This document shows, piece after piece, positions 31,847 through 41,360 of a stretch of DNA of 64,000 bases. The number at the start of each line of letters is the position of its first letter. Positions within the stretch are counted from its first letter, which is position 1. This DNA comes from DAOUBF01 sp034432795 (GTDB lineage Bacteria > Chloroflexota > Anaerolineae > DSLN01), in NCBI GenBank assembly GCA_034432795.1, contig DAOUBF010000078.1, positions 141,464 to 205,463 of the forward strand. The letters run 5' to 3'. The notes beneath the pieces are model-generated. The model made no database searches and was not told the origin of the DNA. It saw only the letters and a program-made list of their open reading frames with translations. The translations under genes were made by a program, and so were the position numbers.

Positions 31847-32938
31847 TTAAGCTTTCACCACCAACGCATGGTCAAAGCCAGTGAGGTTGCGCACACCCGA
31901 TGCGGTGACCACCACGATATCCTCAATGCGCACACCGAACTGCCCCACCAGGTAAACACCCGGCTCAATGCTAAACACCATACCTTCTTCCAGCACGGTG
32001 GCTGACCCGGCCATGATCCAGGGTGGCTCGTGACCGTCCAGCCCCAGGCCATGGCCGGTGCGGTGGACGAAGTAAGGCCCGTACCCTGCCGCCTCCAGAG
32101 TGCTGCGGGCCATGCGGTCAATCTCCCCGGCGGCCACGCCGGGCCGCACCGCCGCCATGGCCCGCTGATTGGCCTGATACACCGCCTCATACGCCCGCAG
32201 AAACTCCGCGGACGGCTCGCCCAGGTGGACCATGCGCGTAATGTCGGACTTATAGCCGTCCAGGGTGGCGCCGATGTCAATGATCACCGCATCCCCCGGT
32301 TGCAGCCGCCGCTGGCCGCTATGATGGTGCGGATAGGCGCCGTTGGGGCCAGAGGCGACAATGGCAAAGTCTACGGCCTCCGCGCCATCCTGCCGGAAGG
32401 CCGCCTCCGCTGCCCAGGCCACCTCAAGTTCGCTCACGCCGGGGCGACAGGCCTCTATCGCTGCCTGCATGGCCCGGTCCGCCTGGGCCGCCGCCCGCGC
32501 CAGCGCCTCAATCTCTTCTGGGGATTTGCGCTGGCGCAGGGGCGCGATCAGCGTGTCCGCGGCCACCAGTGCTTCAGGCGAGGCCGCCGCCTGCAGGTGC
32601 AGCAGGAAATCGGCCCGCATGGCTCCATCCACGGCCAGCGCGTGCAGGCGGGGGAATGCCGCCAGGGCCTGTTGCAACGCCTGGCGCGGCCCCTCGGCAT
32701 CCGCCCAGGCGATCAATTCCACAGAGGTATGGGCCGCCACCTCCTCACGGTTGAGCGCGGGCACGACCAGGCGCACCGCCTCCTGGCCGATCAGGAGCAG
32801 ACACAGCCGCTCATCGGCGTGGGGCGCGAAGCCCAGCAGATAGCGCATGTTCGTGGTTGGGCCAATCGCCACTAGGTCCACGCTCTGCTCTCGCATCCGC
32901 GCCTGAAGGGCTTTCAATCGTTCTTCACCTGGCATCAT
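31847..32938 (-). CDS. M24 family Xaa-Pro peptidase-like protein
   Basis: A 363-residue creatinase/aminopeptidase-P fold protein. The N-terminal creatinase domain has MRYLLGFAPHADERL. The pita-bread domain has metal ligands in IIDIGATLDGYKSDITR (two aspartates), RTGHGLGLDGHE (histidine), FSIEPGVY and GVRIEDIV (glutamates). It probably removes N-terminal residues next to proline, or acts as an amidohydrolase on related small amides. The neighbouring peptide transporter and hydantoinases favour use of scavenged amides or dipeptides. It follows HyuB copy 1 by 80 bases, with a covarying repeat in the gap. Confidence 0.9.
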   Translation of the reverse strand: MMPGEERLKALQARMREQSVDLVAIGPTTNMRYLLGFAPHADERLCLLLIGQEAVRLVVPALNREEVAAHTSVELIAWADAEGPRQALQQALAAFPRLHALAVDGAMRADFLLHLQAAASPEALVAADTLIAPLRQRKSPEEIEALARAAAQADRAMQAAIEACRPGVSELEVAWAAEAAFRQDGAEAVDFAIVASGPNGAYPHHHSGQRRLQPGDAVIIDIGATLDGYKSDITRMVHLGEPSAEFLRAYEAVYQANQRAMAAVRPGVAAGEIDRMARSTLEAAGYGPYFVHRTGHGLGLDGHEPPWIMAGSATVLEEGMVFSIEPGVYLVGQFGVRIEDIVVVTASGVRNLTGFDHALVVKA

Positions 32939-32949
32939 GGGTTCTCCAT

Positions 32950-33002
32950 TTCCTTGGTCTCTGTCACCGAAGGTGACATTGTGGAATAATCCGTTAAGTG
33001 CC
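32950..33002 (-). repeat. Dispersed covarying leader repeat, copy I
   Basis: Minus strand: GGCACTTAACGGATTATTCC, then hairpin GTCACC-TTC-GGTGAC (32963-32977), then AGAGACCAAGGAA. It ends 11 bases before the ATG of the M24 peptidase, so it directly forms the leader. Confidence 0.9.
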
Positions 33003-33018
33003 TTTTAATCTCTTTGAT

Positions 33019-34752
33019 TCACCTCTGCCCCTGTCGTAGCAGCTTCGTGGCCCCCTCATCTATAGCCAGCGATTCCGGATCAAGGACGACGCCGTACAGC
33101 CGCCGGGCATCGGCAACGGTCAACAGCCCATGTCGCACGTCCGCCTGCACCAGGGCCGGGTCGCGGGTCAGCGGGTCGCCGTAGCCCCCGCCCACGCCGG
33201 TGATCAGGCGCACCACATCGCCCCGCCGCAAAGGGTAACGCGCCAGCTTCCCCTTCCACAGGACCGGCTCCGTCTGACCTGCAGGGATCACGGCCACGCC
33301 GTTCGGCGACCCCTCCTGGCCGCCGGCGCCTCCCCAGGGCTGATAACGGTGGCGGCCAAAAGTGGTGGTCAGCTCGGCCCGCTCACACAAAATGCGGTAA
33401 TCGCGTACCAGGCCGAAGCCGCCCCGGAACTGTCCCGCCCCGGCGGGTTGGGTGTTGAAGCTGAACTGCTCCACCAGAATAGGGTAACGCGCCTCGCACA
33501 CCTCCACCGGCATGATATAGGTCTCGCCGTCCCCCACGACGACCAGCCCGCTCTCCCCATCGCGGGTCGCCGTGGCCCCCCAGCCCCCCGCCTGCGGCTC
33601 CACCAGGATGAAGGTCTCGCCTCGCTCATCCTTGCCGCTGATAATTGTACCGCAGACGCTCAGCGAGTGCCCGGCGCTGAGGCGGTCGGGCAAAACCGGG
33701 AAGAGCGCCCGCCAGATCAGGTCTACGGCATAGGCGCCGGTCTCCCAATAGGTGGACACAGGCGCGGGCCGTTGCGCTGTGAAGATCGTCCCCTCCGGGC
33801 AGATGACCTGAAGCGGGCGGAACCAGCCTTCATTGACCGGTGAACCTGGGTCCGTGATCGCCTTGAAGATGGTACGGCAGGCGGAGTGCAGGCGAGTACG
33901 TGTGCAGTTGACCGGGCCACGCACCTGGGGCGATGAGCCGGTGTAATCGGCGATAAAGGCTTCGTCGCTGATGGTGACCTTCACGCACACGTAGATAGGG
34001 TCGGGGCTGAGGCCATCGTCGTCAATCCAATCCTCGGCAAAGAACGTCCCCTTGGGCAGTTCGGCCAACGCCTGGCGAGCCAGCCGTTCCCCGTGATCCA
34101 GGATGGCGCGCACGGCGGCGCGGAACGTGGCCAGACCGTAGCGCTGGCAGATTTGCACCACGCGCCGCTCGCCGCTGCGCAGCGCCGCCACGCCCGCGTA
34201 CAGGTCGCCTAACGTCCTCTCCGGCGTGCGCACATTGGCCGCGATCAGGTCAATCAGACCCTGGATAGGCTCGCCCGCGCGGTAAAGCCGAATGGCCGGG
34301 AATTGCAGCCCCTCCTGGTAGATTTCGGTGGAATCCGTCGTCCAGCTCCCCGCTGCCATCCCCCCCACCTCCGTCCAATGGGCCTTGTTCACGCTGAAGG
34401 CCACGATCTCATCTTCATAGAAGATAGGCGCGATCAGGGCCACATCCGAGAGGTGGTTGCCGCCGCCGCTGTAGGGATCATTGGTGATAAAGATATCGCC
34501 GGGGCGCATGGTGGCATGGGGATGCTTCTCCAGGATGGCCTTGACCGCGAAGGTGAGCGTGCCCAGGAAGCCGGGCACGCCGTTGGCCTGGGCGATCAGG
34601 TCGCCAGTGGGATCGGTCAAGGCGCAGGCGTAATCCAGCACCTCGTAAATAATGGGGCTTTGGCTGGTGCGCCCCAGCGTGATGAAGCTCTCCTCGGCGG
34701 CGGCGATGAGTTGTTCGCGGATGATCTCCACGGTGAAAGGATCGGGTGTCAT
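33019..34752 (-). CDS. Hydantoinase B/oxoprolinase-type subunit, copy 1
   Basis: HyuB-type subunits pair with HyuA for ATP-dependent opening of hydantoins, 5-oxoproline or related amides, or act as carboxylase subunits. This 577-residue copy has DPFTVEIIREQLIAAAEE, ITNDPYSGGGNHLSDVALIAP, the GGMAAGSWTTDSTEIYQEG loop, AEDWIDDDGL, PAPVSTYWETGAY and a C-terminal TGVGGGYGDPLTRDP. It overlaps HyuB copy 2 by four bases and is very similar to it throughout, pointing to tandem duplication. Only one HyuA gene is present for three HyuB copies. Confidence 0.92.
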   Translation of the reverse strand: MTPDPFTVEIIREQLIAAAEESFITLGRTSQSPIIYEVLDYACALTDPTGDLIAQANGVPGFLGTLTFAVKAILEKHPHATMRPGDIFITNDPYSGGGNHLSDVALIAPIFYEDEIVAFSVNKAHWTEVGGMAAGSWTTDSTEIYQEGLQFPAIRLYRAGEPIQGLIDLIAANVRTPERTLGDLYAGVAALRSGERRVVQICQRYGLATFRAAVRAILDHGERLARQALAELPKGTFFAEDWIDDDGLSPDPIYVCVKVTISDEAFIADYTGSSPQVRGPVNCTRTRLHSACRTIFKAITDPGSPVNEGWFRPLQVICPEGTIFTAQRPAPVSTYWETGAYAVDLIWRALFPVLPDRLSAGHSLSVCGTIISGKDERGETFILVEPQAGGWGATATRDGESGLVVVGDGETYIMPVEVCEARYPILVEQFSFNTQPAGAGQFRGGFGLVRDYRILCERAELTTTFGRHRYQPWGGAGGQEGSPNGVAVIPAGQTEPVLWKGKLARYPLRRGDVVRLITGVGGGYGDPLTRDPALVQADVRHGLLTVADARRLYGVVLDPESLAIDEGATKLLRQGQR

Positions 34753-36506
34753 GCGCTCCCCTCTGGCCTGTGAGGCCGCCGTTGCGCTCGCAGCGCATGA
34801 GTGGCCGCTTCGTCCACGACAAGCGTTTCAGGGTGGATCACCACTCCGTAGACCTCCCGCGCCTGCTCCGGCGTGAGAAATTCCTGGCGCACGTCCGCCT
34901 GCACCAGGGCCGGGTTGCGGGTCAGCGGGTCGCCGTAGCCCCCGCCCACGCCGGTGATCAGGCGGGCCATATCGCCCCGCCGCAGGGGGTAACGCGCCAG
35001 CTTCCCGCGCCGTATAGCAGGCGCGGTCGCCCCGGCGGGATAAATCTCAACGGCATTGGGCGACCCATCCTGGCCGCCGCCCGCGCCCCAGGGCAGGAAG
35101 CGATGGCGGCCAAAGGTGGCGGTCAGTTCGGCCCGCTCACACAAGATACGGTAATCGCGTACCAGGCCGAAGCCGCCCCGGTAGCGCCCGGCCCCGGCGG
35201 GTTGGGTGTTGAAGCTGAACTGCTCCACCAGGATAGGGTAACGCGCCTCGCACACCTCCACCGGCATAATATAGGTCTCCCCATCGCCGGCGACAACCAG
35301 CCCGCTCTCCCCGTCGCGGTCCACCGTCGCTCCCCAGCCCCCCGCCTGCGGCTCCACCAGCACGAACGGGCCGCGTTCGGCGTCCACGCCGCTGACGATC
35401 GTGCCGCACACGCTCAAAGAATGGCCCACCGGCAACCGATCCTGAGCGATAGGGAAGAGCGCCCGCCAGATCAGATCGCTGACGTAGGCGCCGGTCTCCC
35501 AATAGGTGGACACGGGCGCGGGCCGTTGCGCTGTGAAGATCGTCCCCGGCAGGCAGACCACGTGCAGCGGGCGGAAGATGCCCTCGTTATTGGGGAAGTG
35601 CGGGTCAATGATCGCCTTGAAAATCTCGCGGCAGGCCACCTGCAGGCCCGTCCAGGTCGTGTTGATCGGCCCCCGCGCCTGGGGCGCCGAGCCGGTGAAA
35701 TCGGCAATGAAGGCATCGGGCCGGACCGTAACCCGGACGCACACGCGCAGGGCTTCATCGCTTAACCCATCGTCATCAATCCAGTCCTCAGCGGTGTATT
35801 CCCCTGCTGGCAACTTGGCCAGCCGCGCCAGAGCCACCTGAGCGCCCCGTTCCAGCAACTGCGCCGTCGTCTGGCGCAGCGCGGCCACGCCGTACTTGCG
35901 GCAGACCTCTATCACCCCGCGCTCGCCCACGCGCAACGCCGCCACGCTGGCATACAGGTCGCCCAGCGTCATCTGCGGCAGGCGCACGTTGGCCGCGATC
36001 AGGTCTATCAGGCTGGGGATAGGCTGCCCCTGGCGATAGAGTTGGATCGCCGGGAGTTGCAGCCCCTCCTGATAGACCTCCGTGGCATCCGTCGTCCAGC
36101 TCCCCGCCGCCATCCCGCCCAGGTCCGTCCAGTGGGCCTTGTTGGCGGCGAAGGCGACCAACTCGCCCTCATAGAAGATCGGCGCGATCAGCACGACATC
36201 GGAGAGATGCGTGCCGCCGCCGATATAGGGGTCGTTGGTGGCGTAGATGTCACCGGGGCGCATCGCCGCCGCGCCGAACTTCTCCAGGATGGCGCGGACG
36301 GCAAAGCCCAGGCAGCCGATGAAGCCCGGCACGCCCTCCGCCTCGGCGATCAACTCCCCCCGCTCGCTGAGCAGCCCACAGGCGCAGTCCAGCACCTCAT
36401 AGATGATCGGGCTTTGGCTGGTGCGCCCCAGCGTGATGAACATCTCCTCTGCCGAGGCGCGCAGCATCTCGGCGATGATGTCCAGTGTGAATACGTCCAC
36501 CCTCAA
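34749..36506 (-). CDS. Hydantoinase B/oxoprolinase-type subunit, copy 2
   Basis: A 585-residue paralogue of copy 1 sharing ITLGRTSQSPIIYEVLD, RPGDIYATNDPYIGGGTHLSD, GGMAAGSWTTDATEVYQEG and GVGGGYGDPLTRNPALVQAD. In the metal-loop region it reads NDPYIGGG where the other two have NDPYSGGG. The start is placed at the TTG 36504-36506, ten bases after AGAGGA and just clear of the racemase stop; GTG 36500 is an alternative. The longer frame to 36689 would overlap the racemase gene by 170 bases. It sits between the racemase and copy 1. Confidence 0.9.
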   Translation of the reverse strand: MRVDVFTLDIIAEMLRASAEEMFITLGRTSQSPIIYEVLDCACGLLSERGELIAEAEGVPGFIGCLGFAVRAILEKFGAAAMRPGDIYATNDPYIGGGTHLSDVVLIAPIFYEGELVAFAANKAHWTDLGGMAAGSWTTDATEVYQEGLQLPAIQLYRQGQPIPSLIDLIAANVRLPQMTLGDLYASVAALRVGERGVIEVCRKYGVAALRQTTAQLLERGAQVALARLAKLPAGEYTAEDWIDDDGLSDEALRVCVRVTVRPDAFIADFTGSAPQARGPINTTWTGLQVACREIFKAIIDPHFPNNEGIFRPLHVVCLPGTIFTAQRPAPVSTYWETGAYVSDLIWRALFPIAQDRLPVGHSLSVCGTIVSGVDAERGPFVLVEPQAGGWGATVDRDGESGLVVAGDGETYIMPVEVCEARYPILVEQFSFNTQPAGAGRYRGGFGLVRDYRILCERAELTATFGRHRFLPWGAGGGQDGSPNAVEIYPAGATAPAIRRGKLARYPLRRGDMARLITGVGGGYGDPLTRNPALVQADVRQEFLTPEQAREVYGVVIHPETLVVDEAATHALRAQRRPHRPEGSA

Positions 36507-36513
36507 GGCGGAA

Positions 36514-37290
36514 CTATCCTCTGGCGACCTGATGAGAGACAGGCAAAGGCGAGGCAAACAGGCCCCAGGCAGCCACTTCCTCCTCGGGCGGCGCCTGGCT
36601 GCCCCACTTCCGGCTGGGGGTCCAGCCGAAGCGTTGTGCCAGTTCCGCCAGGAACTCGGCGTATTTGAAGGGGGCCAGGACGGCGTCAATCACAGGCACG
36701 CCCAGCGCCTCCTGCATCCGCTCATGGAAGCCGTACTCCGCCGTGCAGCCCAGAATGAGCACCTCCGCCCCATCCTCCTCCACCGCCTTGCGCCCCTCGC
36801 TCAGCAGGCGATTGCAGGTGCGCTCATGATCGGCCTGGAAATCATGCACCCCCAACTCCAGCGGGCGCATGGAGACCAGGCGGTGGCCATGCCCGTACAG
36901 GCGCACGTTCTCGGCCATCTTGGGGATCCACTTGCGCCGGCCCACCAGCACCGAGAATGTATTCCCCAGCGCGCTGGCGATGGCCGTGGCCGATTGGCAG
37001 GGCGCGGTCACGACAGCACGCCCCGACACCTCCCGCGCCTCGCGCAACCCGACATCATAGAAACAACCGATGACCACGGCGTCGTAGGCATTGGCCGCCT
37101 GGCGGGTCAGATACACAATATCGGCGACCACCAGCCCCTCGTAGGCGTGATACTCCAGATGGCGGGGCCGGTCAGGGGGGAGGGAGACCACATCCACCTG
37201 CGTGCCCGTGCGCTTGGCCTCGTTCAGGATCTTCGTCGTGTCCGCATCAAACACATCGGTCCCCACCGGGTTGATCCATAAGATACGCAT
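36514..37290 (-). CDS. Hydantoin / aspartate-glutamate racemase family protein
   Basis: A 258-residue two-domain alpha/beta protein. MRILWINPVGTDVFDADTT opens the fold. The two catalytic cysteines are in VVIGCFYDVGL (about residue 78) and LILGCTAEYG (about 185), and APCQSATAIAS is also a family feature. Members racemise hydantoins, amino acids or allantoin. Placement between HyuB genes strongly suggests interconversion of hydantoin enantiomers before ring opening. AGGAGGG precedes the start at 37290. An unrelated GTAGGGGCGCAC hairpin repeat lies 16 bases upstream. Confidence 0.88.
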   Translation of the reverse strand: MRILWINPVGTDVFDADTTKILNEAKRTGTQVDVVSLPPDRPRHLEYHAYEGLVVADIVYLTRQAANAYDAVVIGCFYDVGLREAREVSGRAVVTAPCQSATAIASALGNTFSVLVGRRKWIPKMAENVRLYGHGHRLVSMRPLELGVHDFQADHERTCNRLLSEGRKAVEEDGAEVLILGCTAEYGFHERMQEALGVPVIDAVLAPFKYAEFLAELAQRFGWTPSRKWGSQAPPEEEVAAWGLFASPLPVSHQVARG

Positions 37291-37305
37291 GCATCCCTCC
37301 TTGCT

Positions 37306-37333
37306 GTAGGGGCGCACCGCCGTGCGCCCCTAC
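37306..37333. repeat. GTAGGGGCGCAC hairpin repeat
   Basis: A perfect 12-4-12 palindrome, GTAGGGGCGCAC-CGCC-GTGCGCCCCTAC. Related GTAGGGG/GGGGCGAGGC hairpins are at 7541-7569 and 45601-45623. This motif type recurs in many bacterial genomes. Confidence 0.85.
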
Positions 37334-37358
37334 CACCACACCCATGTCTGCCGGTGAC

Positions 37359-37400
37359 GGATGACGGAGGACCGAATGTTTCCCTTGTCCGTCCTCCGTC
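37359..37400. repeat. Heptad repeats in inverted arrangement
   Basis: GGATGAC-GGAGGAC units (37359-37372) are followed by inverted GTCCGTC-CTCCGTC units (37387-37400), able to form a hairpin, between the racemase and HyuB copy 3. Confidence 0.7.
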
Positions 37401-37407
37401 TCCCATC

Positions 37408-39141
37408 CTATTGCCGCCGCCCGTTGACGAACCGCTCCACAGCCAGCGTGACCGGATTCAGGACCACGCCGTAGTCCCGCTCGGCCATCTCCAGCGTGAT
37501 GTAGCCGTTCTTCACATCGCTCTGCACCTCTTCCACAGGCCGCTCCAGCGGGTTGCCGTAGCCCCCGCCCGTGCCCGTGATCAGCCGGGCCACATCCCCC
37601 TTCTTCAGGTGATAACGGGCGGTCTTGCCGAAGATGTCCGGCTCGCGCCCATCGGCGAAGATGATCTTGGTGTAGTTGCGCGACCCCGGTTGGCCGCCCA
37701 CCATGCCCCAGGGGAGGAACTTGTGCCGTCCGAAGGTGCCGGTGAACCAGGCCTCCTCCGCTGTGATGCGGTAATCGCGCACCAGGCCGCGCCCCCCGCG
37801 ATAGCGCCCCGCGCCGCCGTCGGTGATGTCAAAGCCATATTGGTCCACCAGCACGCCATAGCGCGTCTCGCACACCTCCACCGGGATGACGTAGGTCTCG
37901 CCATCACCCACACACACCAGCCCGTTCTCGCCGTCCTTGGTGGCCCCGGCGCCCCAGCCGCCCGCCTGTGGCTCTACCAGCAAGAACAACTCCCCTGTGT
38001 CCGGGTGCAGCCCGGCCAGCACCACGCCACACACGCTGAGGAAATGCCCGGCGGGCAGGCGGTGGGGCAGGACAGGCGCCAGCGCCTTCCAGATCAGATC
38101 GGCAGCGTACAGCATCGTTTCCCAGTAGGTGGACACAGGCGCCGGGCGGTTGCAGGTGAAGATCGTCCCATCCGGGCAGACCACATCCAACACGCGGAAG
38201 CAGCCCTCGCTGGCGGTGATGGAGGGGTCCGTCATGGCCATGAGCATGGCCCGCGCCGCCGAGTGCAGGCCGGTGCGGTTGCAATTCACCGGGCCGGGCA
38301 CCTGCGGGTGCGTCCCGGTGAAGTCGCAGATCAGCTTCTCCGGCGTGACCGTCACTTTGACGCAGACCCGGAAGGGGCCGTTGCCGATGCCGTCATCGTC
38401 AATCCAGTCCTCCGCCTCATACACCCCCGGCGGAATCTTGCGCAGTTCCTGGCGTATCATCTGCTCGCTATGGTCCATCAGCACCTCAATCCCGGACAGC
38501 ACCTTGTCCACGCCGTACTTGTCACACAACTCGCGGAAGCGGCGGTCGGCGATGCGCAGCGAGGCGGCCTGGGCGTACATGTCGCCAATGGTCATATCGG
38601 GCGTGCGCACGTTGGCGCGGATGAGATCGATCAGGCTCTGGATGGGCCGGCCCTCCTCAAAAATCTTGATGCAGGGGAACTGCAAGCCCTCCTGGAAGAT
38701 CTCGGTGGAGTCGGTGGTCCAGCTCCCGGCGGCCATGCCGCCCACCTCCGTCCAGTGCCCCTTATTGGCGGCGAAGGCCACGATCTTCCCATCGTAGAAG
38801 ATAGGCGCGATCAGGGTCACGTCTGAGAGGTGCGTGCCGCCGCCGCTGTAGGGGTCGTTGGTGATGATGATGTCGCCGGGCTTCAGCCCCTGCGGGCCGA
38901 ACTTCTCCAACACGCTGCGCACGCCGAAGTCCAGCGTCCCCAGGAACAGGGTGACGCCATTGCCCTGGGTGATCAACCGCCCCTGCGCATCCGTCAGCCC
39001 CGTGGCGTAGTCCAGCACCTCGTAAATGATCGTGCTCATGCTGGTGCGCTGCATGGTCACGAACATCTCATCGCCGATGGCCACCAGCGCCTCTTTAATG
39101 ATCTCCAACGTGAAGGGATCAACGCTATTCTGCTGTGCCAT
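37408..39141 (-). CDS. Hydantoinase B/oxoprolinase-type subunit, copy 3
   Basis: This 577-residue subunit is the HyuB directly downstream of HyuA (11-base gap), so it is the likely main partner. It differs most from the other two copies: MQRTSMSTIIYEVLDYATGL, TNDPYSGGGTHLSD, VEPQAGGWGAGATKDGENGL, GGYGNPLERPVEEVQSD. The same core motifs are kept (GGMAAGSWTTDSTEIFQEG, AEDWIDDDGI, PAPVSTYWET). The divergence suggests an older split from copies 1 and 2, and possibly a different substrate side chain. Confidence 0.92.
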   Translation of the reverse strand: MAQQNSVDPFTLEIIKEALVAIGDEMFVTMQRTSMSTIIYEVLDYATGLTDAQGRLITQGNGVTLFLGTLDFGVRSVLEKFGPQGLKPGDIIITNDPYSGGGTHLSDVTLIAPIFYDGKIVAFAANKGHWTEVGGMAAGSWTTDSTEIFQEGLQFPCIKIFEEGRPIQSLIDLIRANVRTPDMTIGDMYAQAASLRIADRRFRELCDKYGVDKVLSGIEVLMDHSEQMIRQELRKIPPGVYEAEDWIDDDGIGNGPFRVCVKVTVTPEKLICDFTGTHPQVPGPVNCNRTGLHSAARAMLMAMTDPSITASEGCFRVLDVVCPDGTIFTCNRPAPVSTYWETMLYAADLIWKALAPVLPHRLPAGHFLSVCGVVLAGLHPDTGELFLLVEPQAGGWGAGATKDGENGLVCVGDGETYVIPVEVCETRYGVLVDQYGFDITDGGAGRYRGGRGLVRDYRITAEEAWFTGTFGRHKFLPWGMVGGQPGSRNYTKIIFADGREPDIFGKTARYHLKKGDVARLITGTGGGYGNPLERPVEEVQSDVKNGYITLEMAERDYGVVLNPVTLAVERFVNGRRQ

Positions 39142-39152
39142 GCTCCTCCTCC

Positions 39153-41201
39153 TTACCCAGCCATCTCAATGTGCAGGAAGCCATAGATGTCCTTGGTCAC
39201 CTGTTGGTCGGGGAAGACCACCGTGGTGGAGGCAGGCTCCTCAATCACCAGCGGGCCGCGCAAGGTGACGCCCACCGGCAATAGGTCGCGCTCGTAGATG
39301 GCCGCCTGGTGGAAGCCCAATTCGTCAAAGTTGACGCGCCGCTCGCCCTTGCGTGCCGCCTCCAGGCTGGTGCCTGTGCCATCCAGCGGCTTCAGCACTG
39401 GCTTCTTCACCCGCCCCAACGCCGTCAGATGGTAATTCACCAACTCCACCTTCGTATCCAGGCGGAAGGTGTAGGTATGCTCGTGCAGTTGGTGGAAGCG
39501 TTCGTTGATCTCCGGCATACTCTCCGCCGTGATCTGGCCCCCAGGCAGGGGGACTTTCACCGTGTGCTCCTGCCCCAGGTAACGCATGTCGGCAAAGCGC
39601 TGGAAGACCATATCCTCCGGGCTGACATGCTGCGCCGCCAGGTCCTCCGCCGCCTCCGCCTCCATCTCGGCGAAGATGGCGTTCAGCGTCTCCGGCCTGA
39701 CCTGATCCGTGCGGGTGATCAACGTGCGGATGTAGTCCTGCCGCAGGTCGGTCATGAGCATGCCCCAGGCGGAGAACACTGCCGGCTGCACGGGAATGAT
39801 GACCTTCTTGACACGCAGTTCGCGCATGAGCGCCCCCGCGTGCATGGCCCCGCCGCCGCCGAAGGCCACCAAGATGAAATCGCGCGGGTCGTAGCCCCGC
39901 CGCACCGAGACCAGCTTGAGCGCATTCACCATATTGGCATCGGCCAGGCGGATGACGCCCATGGCGGCCTGCTCCACACTGATGTGGAAGGCATCGGCGA
40001 TCGGCTGCAACGCTTTCCGGGCCTTCTCTACATCCAGGGGGATCTCGCCTCCCAGGAAGTAGTCTGGGTTGATGCGTCCGGCGACGACGTTGGCGTCGGT
40101 GACGGTTGGCTCGGTCCCGCCCCAGCCGTAGCAGGCCGGGCCGGGGTCGGCCCCGGCGCTCACCGGCCCGATGCGCAGTGCACCGGCCTTATCCATCCAG
40201 GCGATAGAGCCGCCGCCCGCGCCGATCTCCACGATGTCCACCGTCGGCGCCAGGATGGGGTAGCCGGCGAAGTTGCGCCGGTACTCAATCTTGTACTCCG
40301 TGGTGATCTTGGGCGTGCCGTTCTCCACTAGCGAGGTCTTGGCCGTCGTCCCGCCGATGTCCAGCGAGATCACGTTGCGCTCGCCGATGAGTTCGCCGAT
40401 CACCGCTGCACCGATCACCCCGGCCACCGGCCCGCTCTCCACCAGGTTGATGGGCGCCTGCTTGCCCCGCTCAAAGGTGGCGATGCCCCCGTTAGACTGC
40501 ATCACGTGATAGACCTTGCGCATCCCCATGCTCGCCAGGTCCCTCTCCAGCCTGTCCAGATAGCGGCCTGCGATAGGGAGCACGTAGCTGTTCAGCACAA
40601 CTGTATTGGTGCGCTCGTACTCGCGCCATTCCTTGGTCACCTGGTGCGATAGGGTTACAGGGATGTCGGGGGCCAGCTCGTTGATGATCTCACCGCACTC
40701 TATCTCGTGGCTGGGGTTGGCATAGGAGTGCAGAAAGCACACCGCGATGGCCTCCACGCCCTCTGCCCGGCAGCGCTCCACCGCCCGGCGCACGTCCTCC
40801 GGGTTGAGCGGCTGCAACTCCTCCCCCTTGTAATTGACCCGTTCGGCCACCTCAAAGCGCAGGTAGCGCGGCACGAAGGGCTTGGGCTTGGTGTAGTACA
40901 TGTTGTAGATGTCCGGGCGGTTGGCGCGACCGATCTCCAGGACATCGCGGAAGCCCTTGGTGGTGATCAGCGCCGTCTTGGCTCCCTTGCGCTCGGTGAG
41001 CGCGTTGATAATGATGGTGGAGCCGTGCACAAAGAAGCTGGTGTCGGCGACAGGCAGGCGGGCCTTGCGCAGCGTCTCAATCACCCCCTCGGCAAAATTC
41101 GCCGGGGTCGTGGAGGCTTTGGCCACGCCCACCTCCCCTGTGGCTTCGTCCAGATAGACCAGGTCTGTGAATGTACCGCCGATGTCACTTGCCACACGCA
41201 T
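39153..41201 (-). CDS. Hydantoinase A/oxoprolinase-type subunit
   Basis: The ATP-binding subunit of the hydantoinase/oxoprolinase family, 682 residues. VASDIGGTFTDLVYLD is the first phosphate loop of its actin-like fold and SLDIGGTTAKTSLVE the second. GAGGGSIAWMD, GPVSAGADPGPACYG and VAFGGGGAMHA are family signatures. It phosphorylates or polarises the amide carbonyl so that the B subunit can hydrolyse the ring. It follows the transporter ATPase and begins behind a full covarying repeat. It is the only A subunit in the island, so all three B copies may share it. Confidence 0.93.
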   Translation of the reverse strand: MRVASDIGGTFTDLVYLDEATGEVGVAKASTTPANFAEGVIETLRKARLPVADTSFFVHGSTIIINALTERKGAKTALITTKGFRDVLEIGRANRPDIYNMYYTKPKPFVPRYLRFEVAERVNYKGEELQPLNPEDVRRAVERCRAEGVEAIAVCFLHSYANPSHEIECGEIINELAPDIPVTLSHQVTKEWREYERTNTVVLNSYVLPIAGRYLDRLERDLASMGMRKVYHVMQSNGGIATFERGKQAPINLVESGPVAGVIGAAVIGELIGERNVISLDIGGTTAKTSLVENGTPKITTEYKIEYRRNFAGYPILAPTVDIVEIGAGGGSIAWMDKAGALRIGPVSAGADPGPACYGWGGTEPTVTDANVVAGRINPDYFLGGEIPLDVEKARKALQPIADAFHISVEQAAMGVIRLADANMVNALKLVSVRRGYDPRDFILVAFGGGGAMHAGALMRELRVKKVIIPVQPAVFSAWGMLMTDLRQDYIRTLITRTDQVRPETLNAIFAEMEAEAAEDLAAQHVSPEDMVFQRFADMRYLGQEHTVKVPLPGGQITAESMPEINERFHQLHEHTYTFRLDTKVELVNYHLTALGRVKKPVLKPLDGTGTSLEAARKGERRVNFDELGFHQAAIYERDLLPVGVTLRGPLVIEEPASTTVVFPDQQVTKDIYGFLHIEMAG

Positions 41202-41217
41202 AAGACAGTCTCCTTTC

Positions 41218-41270
41218 TTCCTTGATTCCTGTCGCCGAGGGCGACGTTATTAGATAATCCGTTGAGTACC
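41218..41270 (-). repeat. Dispersed covarying leader repeat, copy J
   Basis: Minus strand: GGTACTCAACGGATTATCTA, then hairpin GTCGCC-CTC-GGCGAC (41231-41245), then AGGAATCAAGGAA. It ends 16 bases before the HyuA start. Confidence 0.9.
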
Positions 41271-41360
41271 TCCTAGTCTATTTCCATATCCGCCGTAGTC
41301 TACGCCGGGTATGGAAACCCGGCCTACGGGCACGGCGCCCCTATGCCTGGGCCACACCGT

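Noticed and set aside
38129..39268. Plus-strand frames opposite HyuB copy 3
   Set aside because: They are antisense frames with no recognisable motifs, facing a full-length family member.
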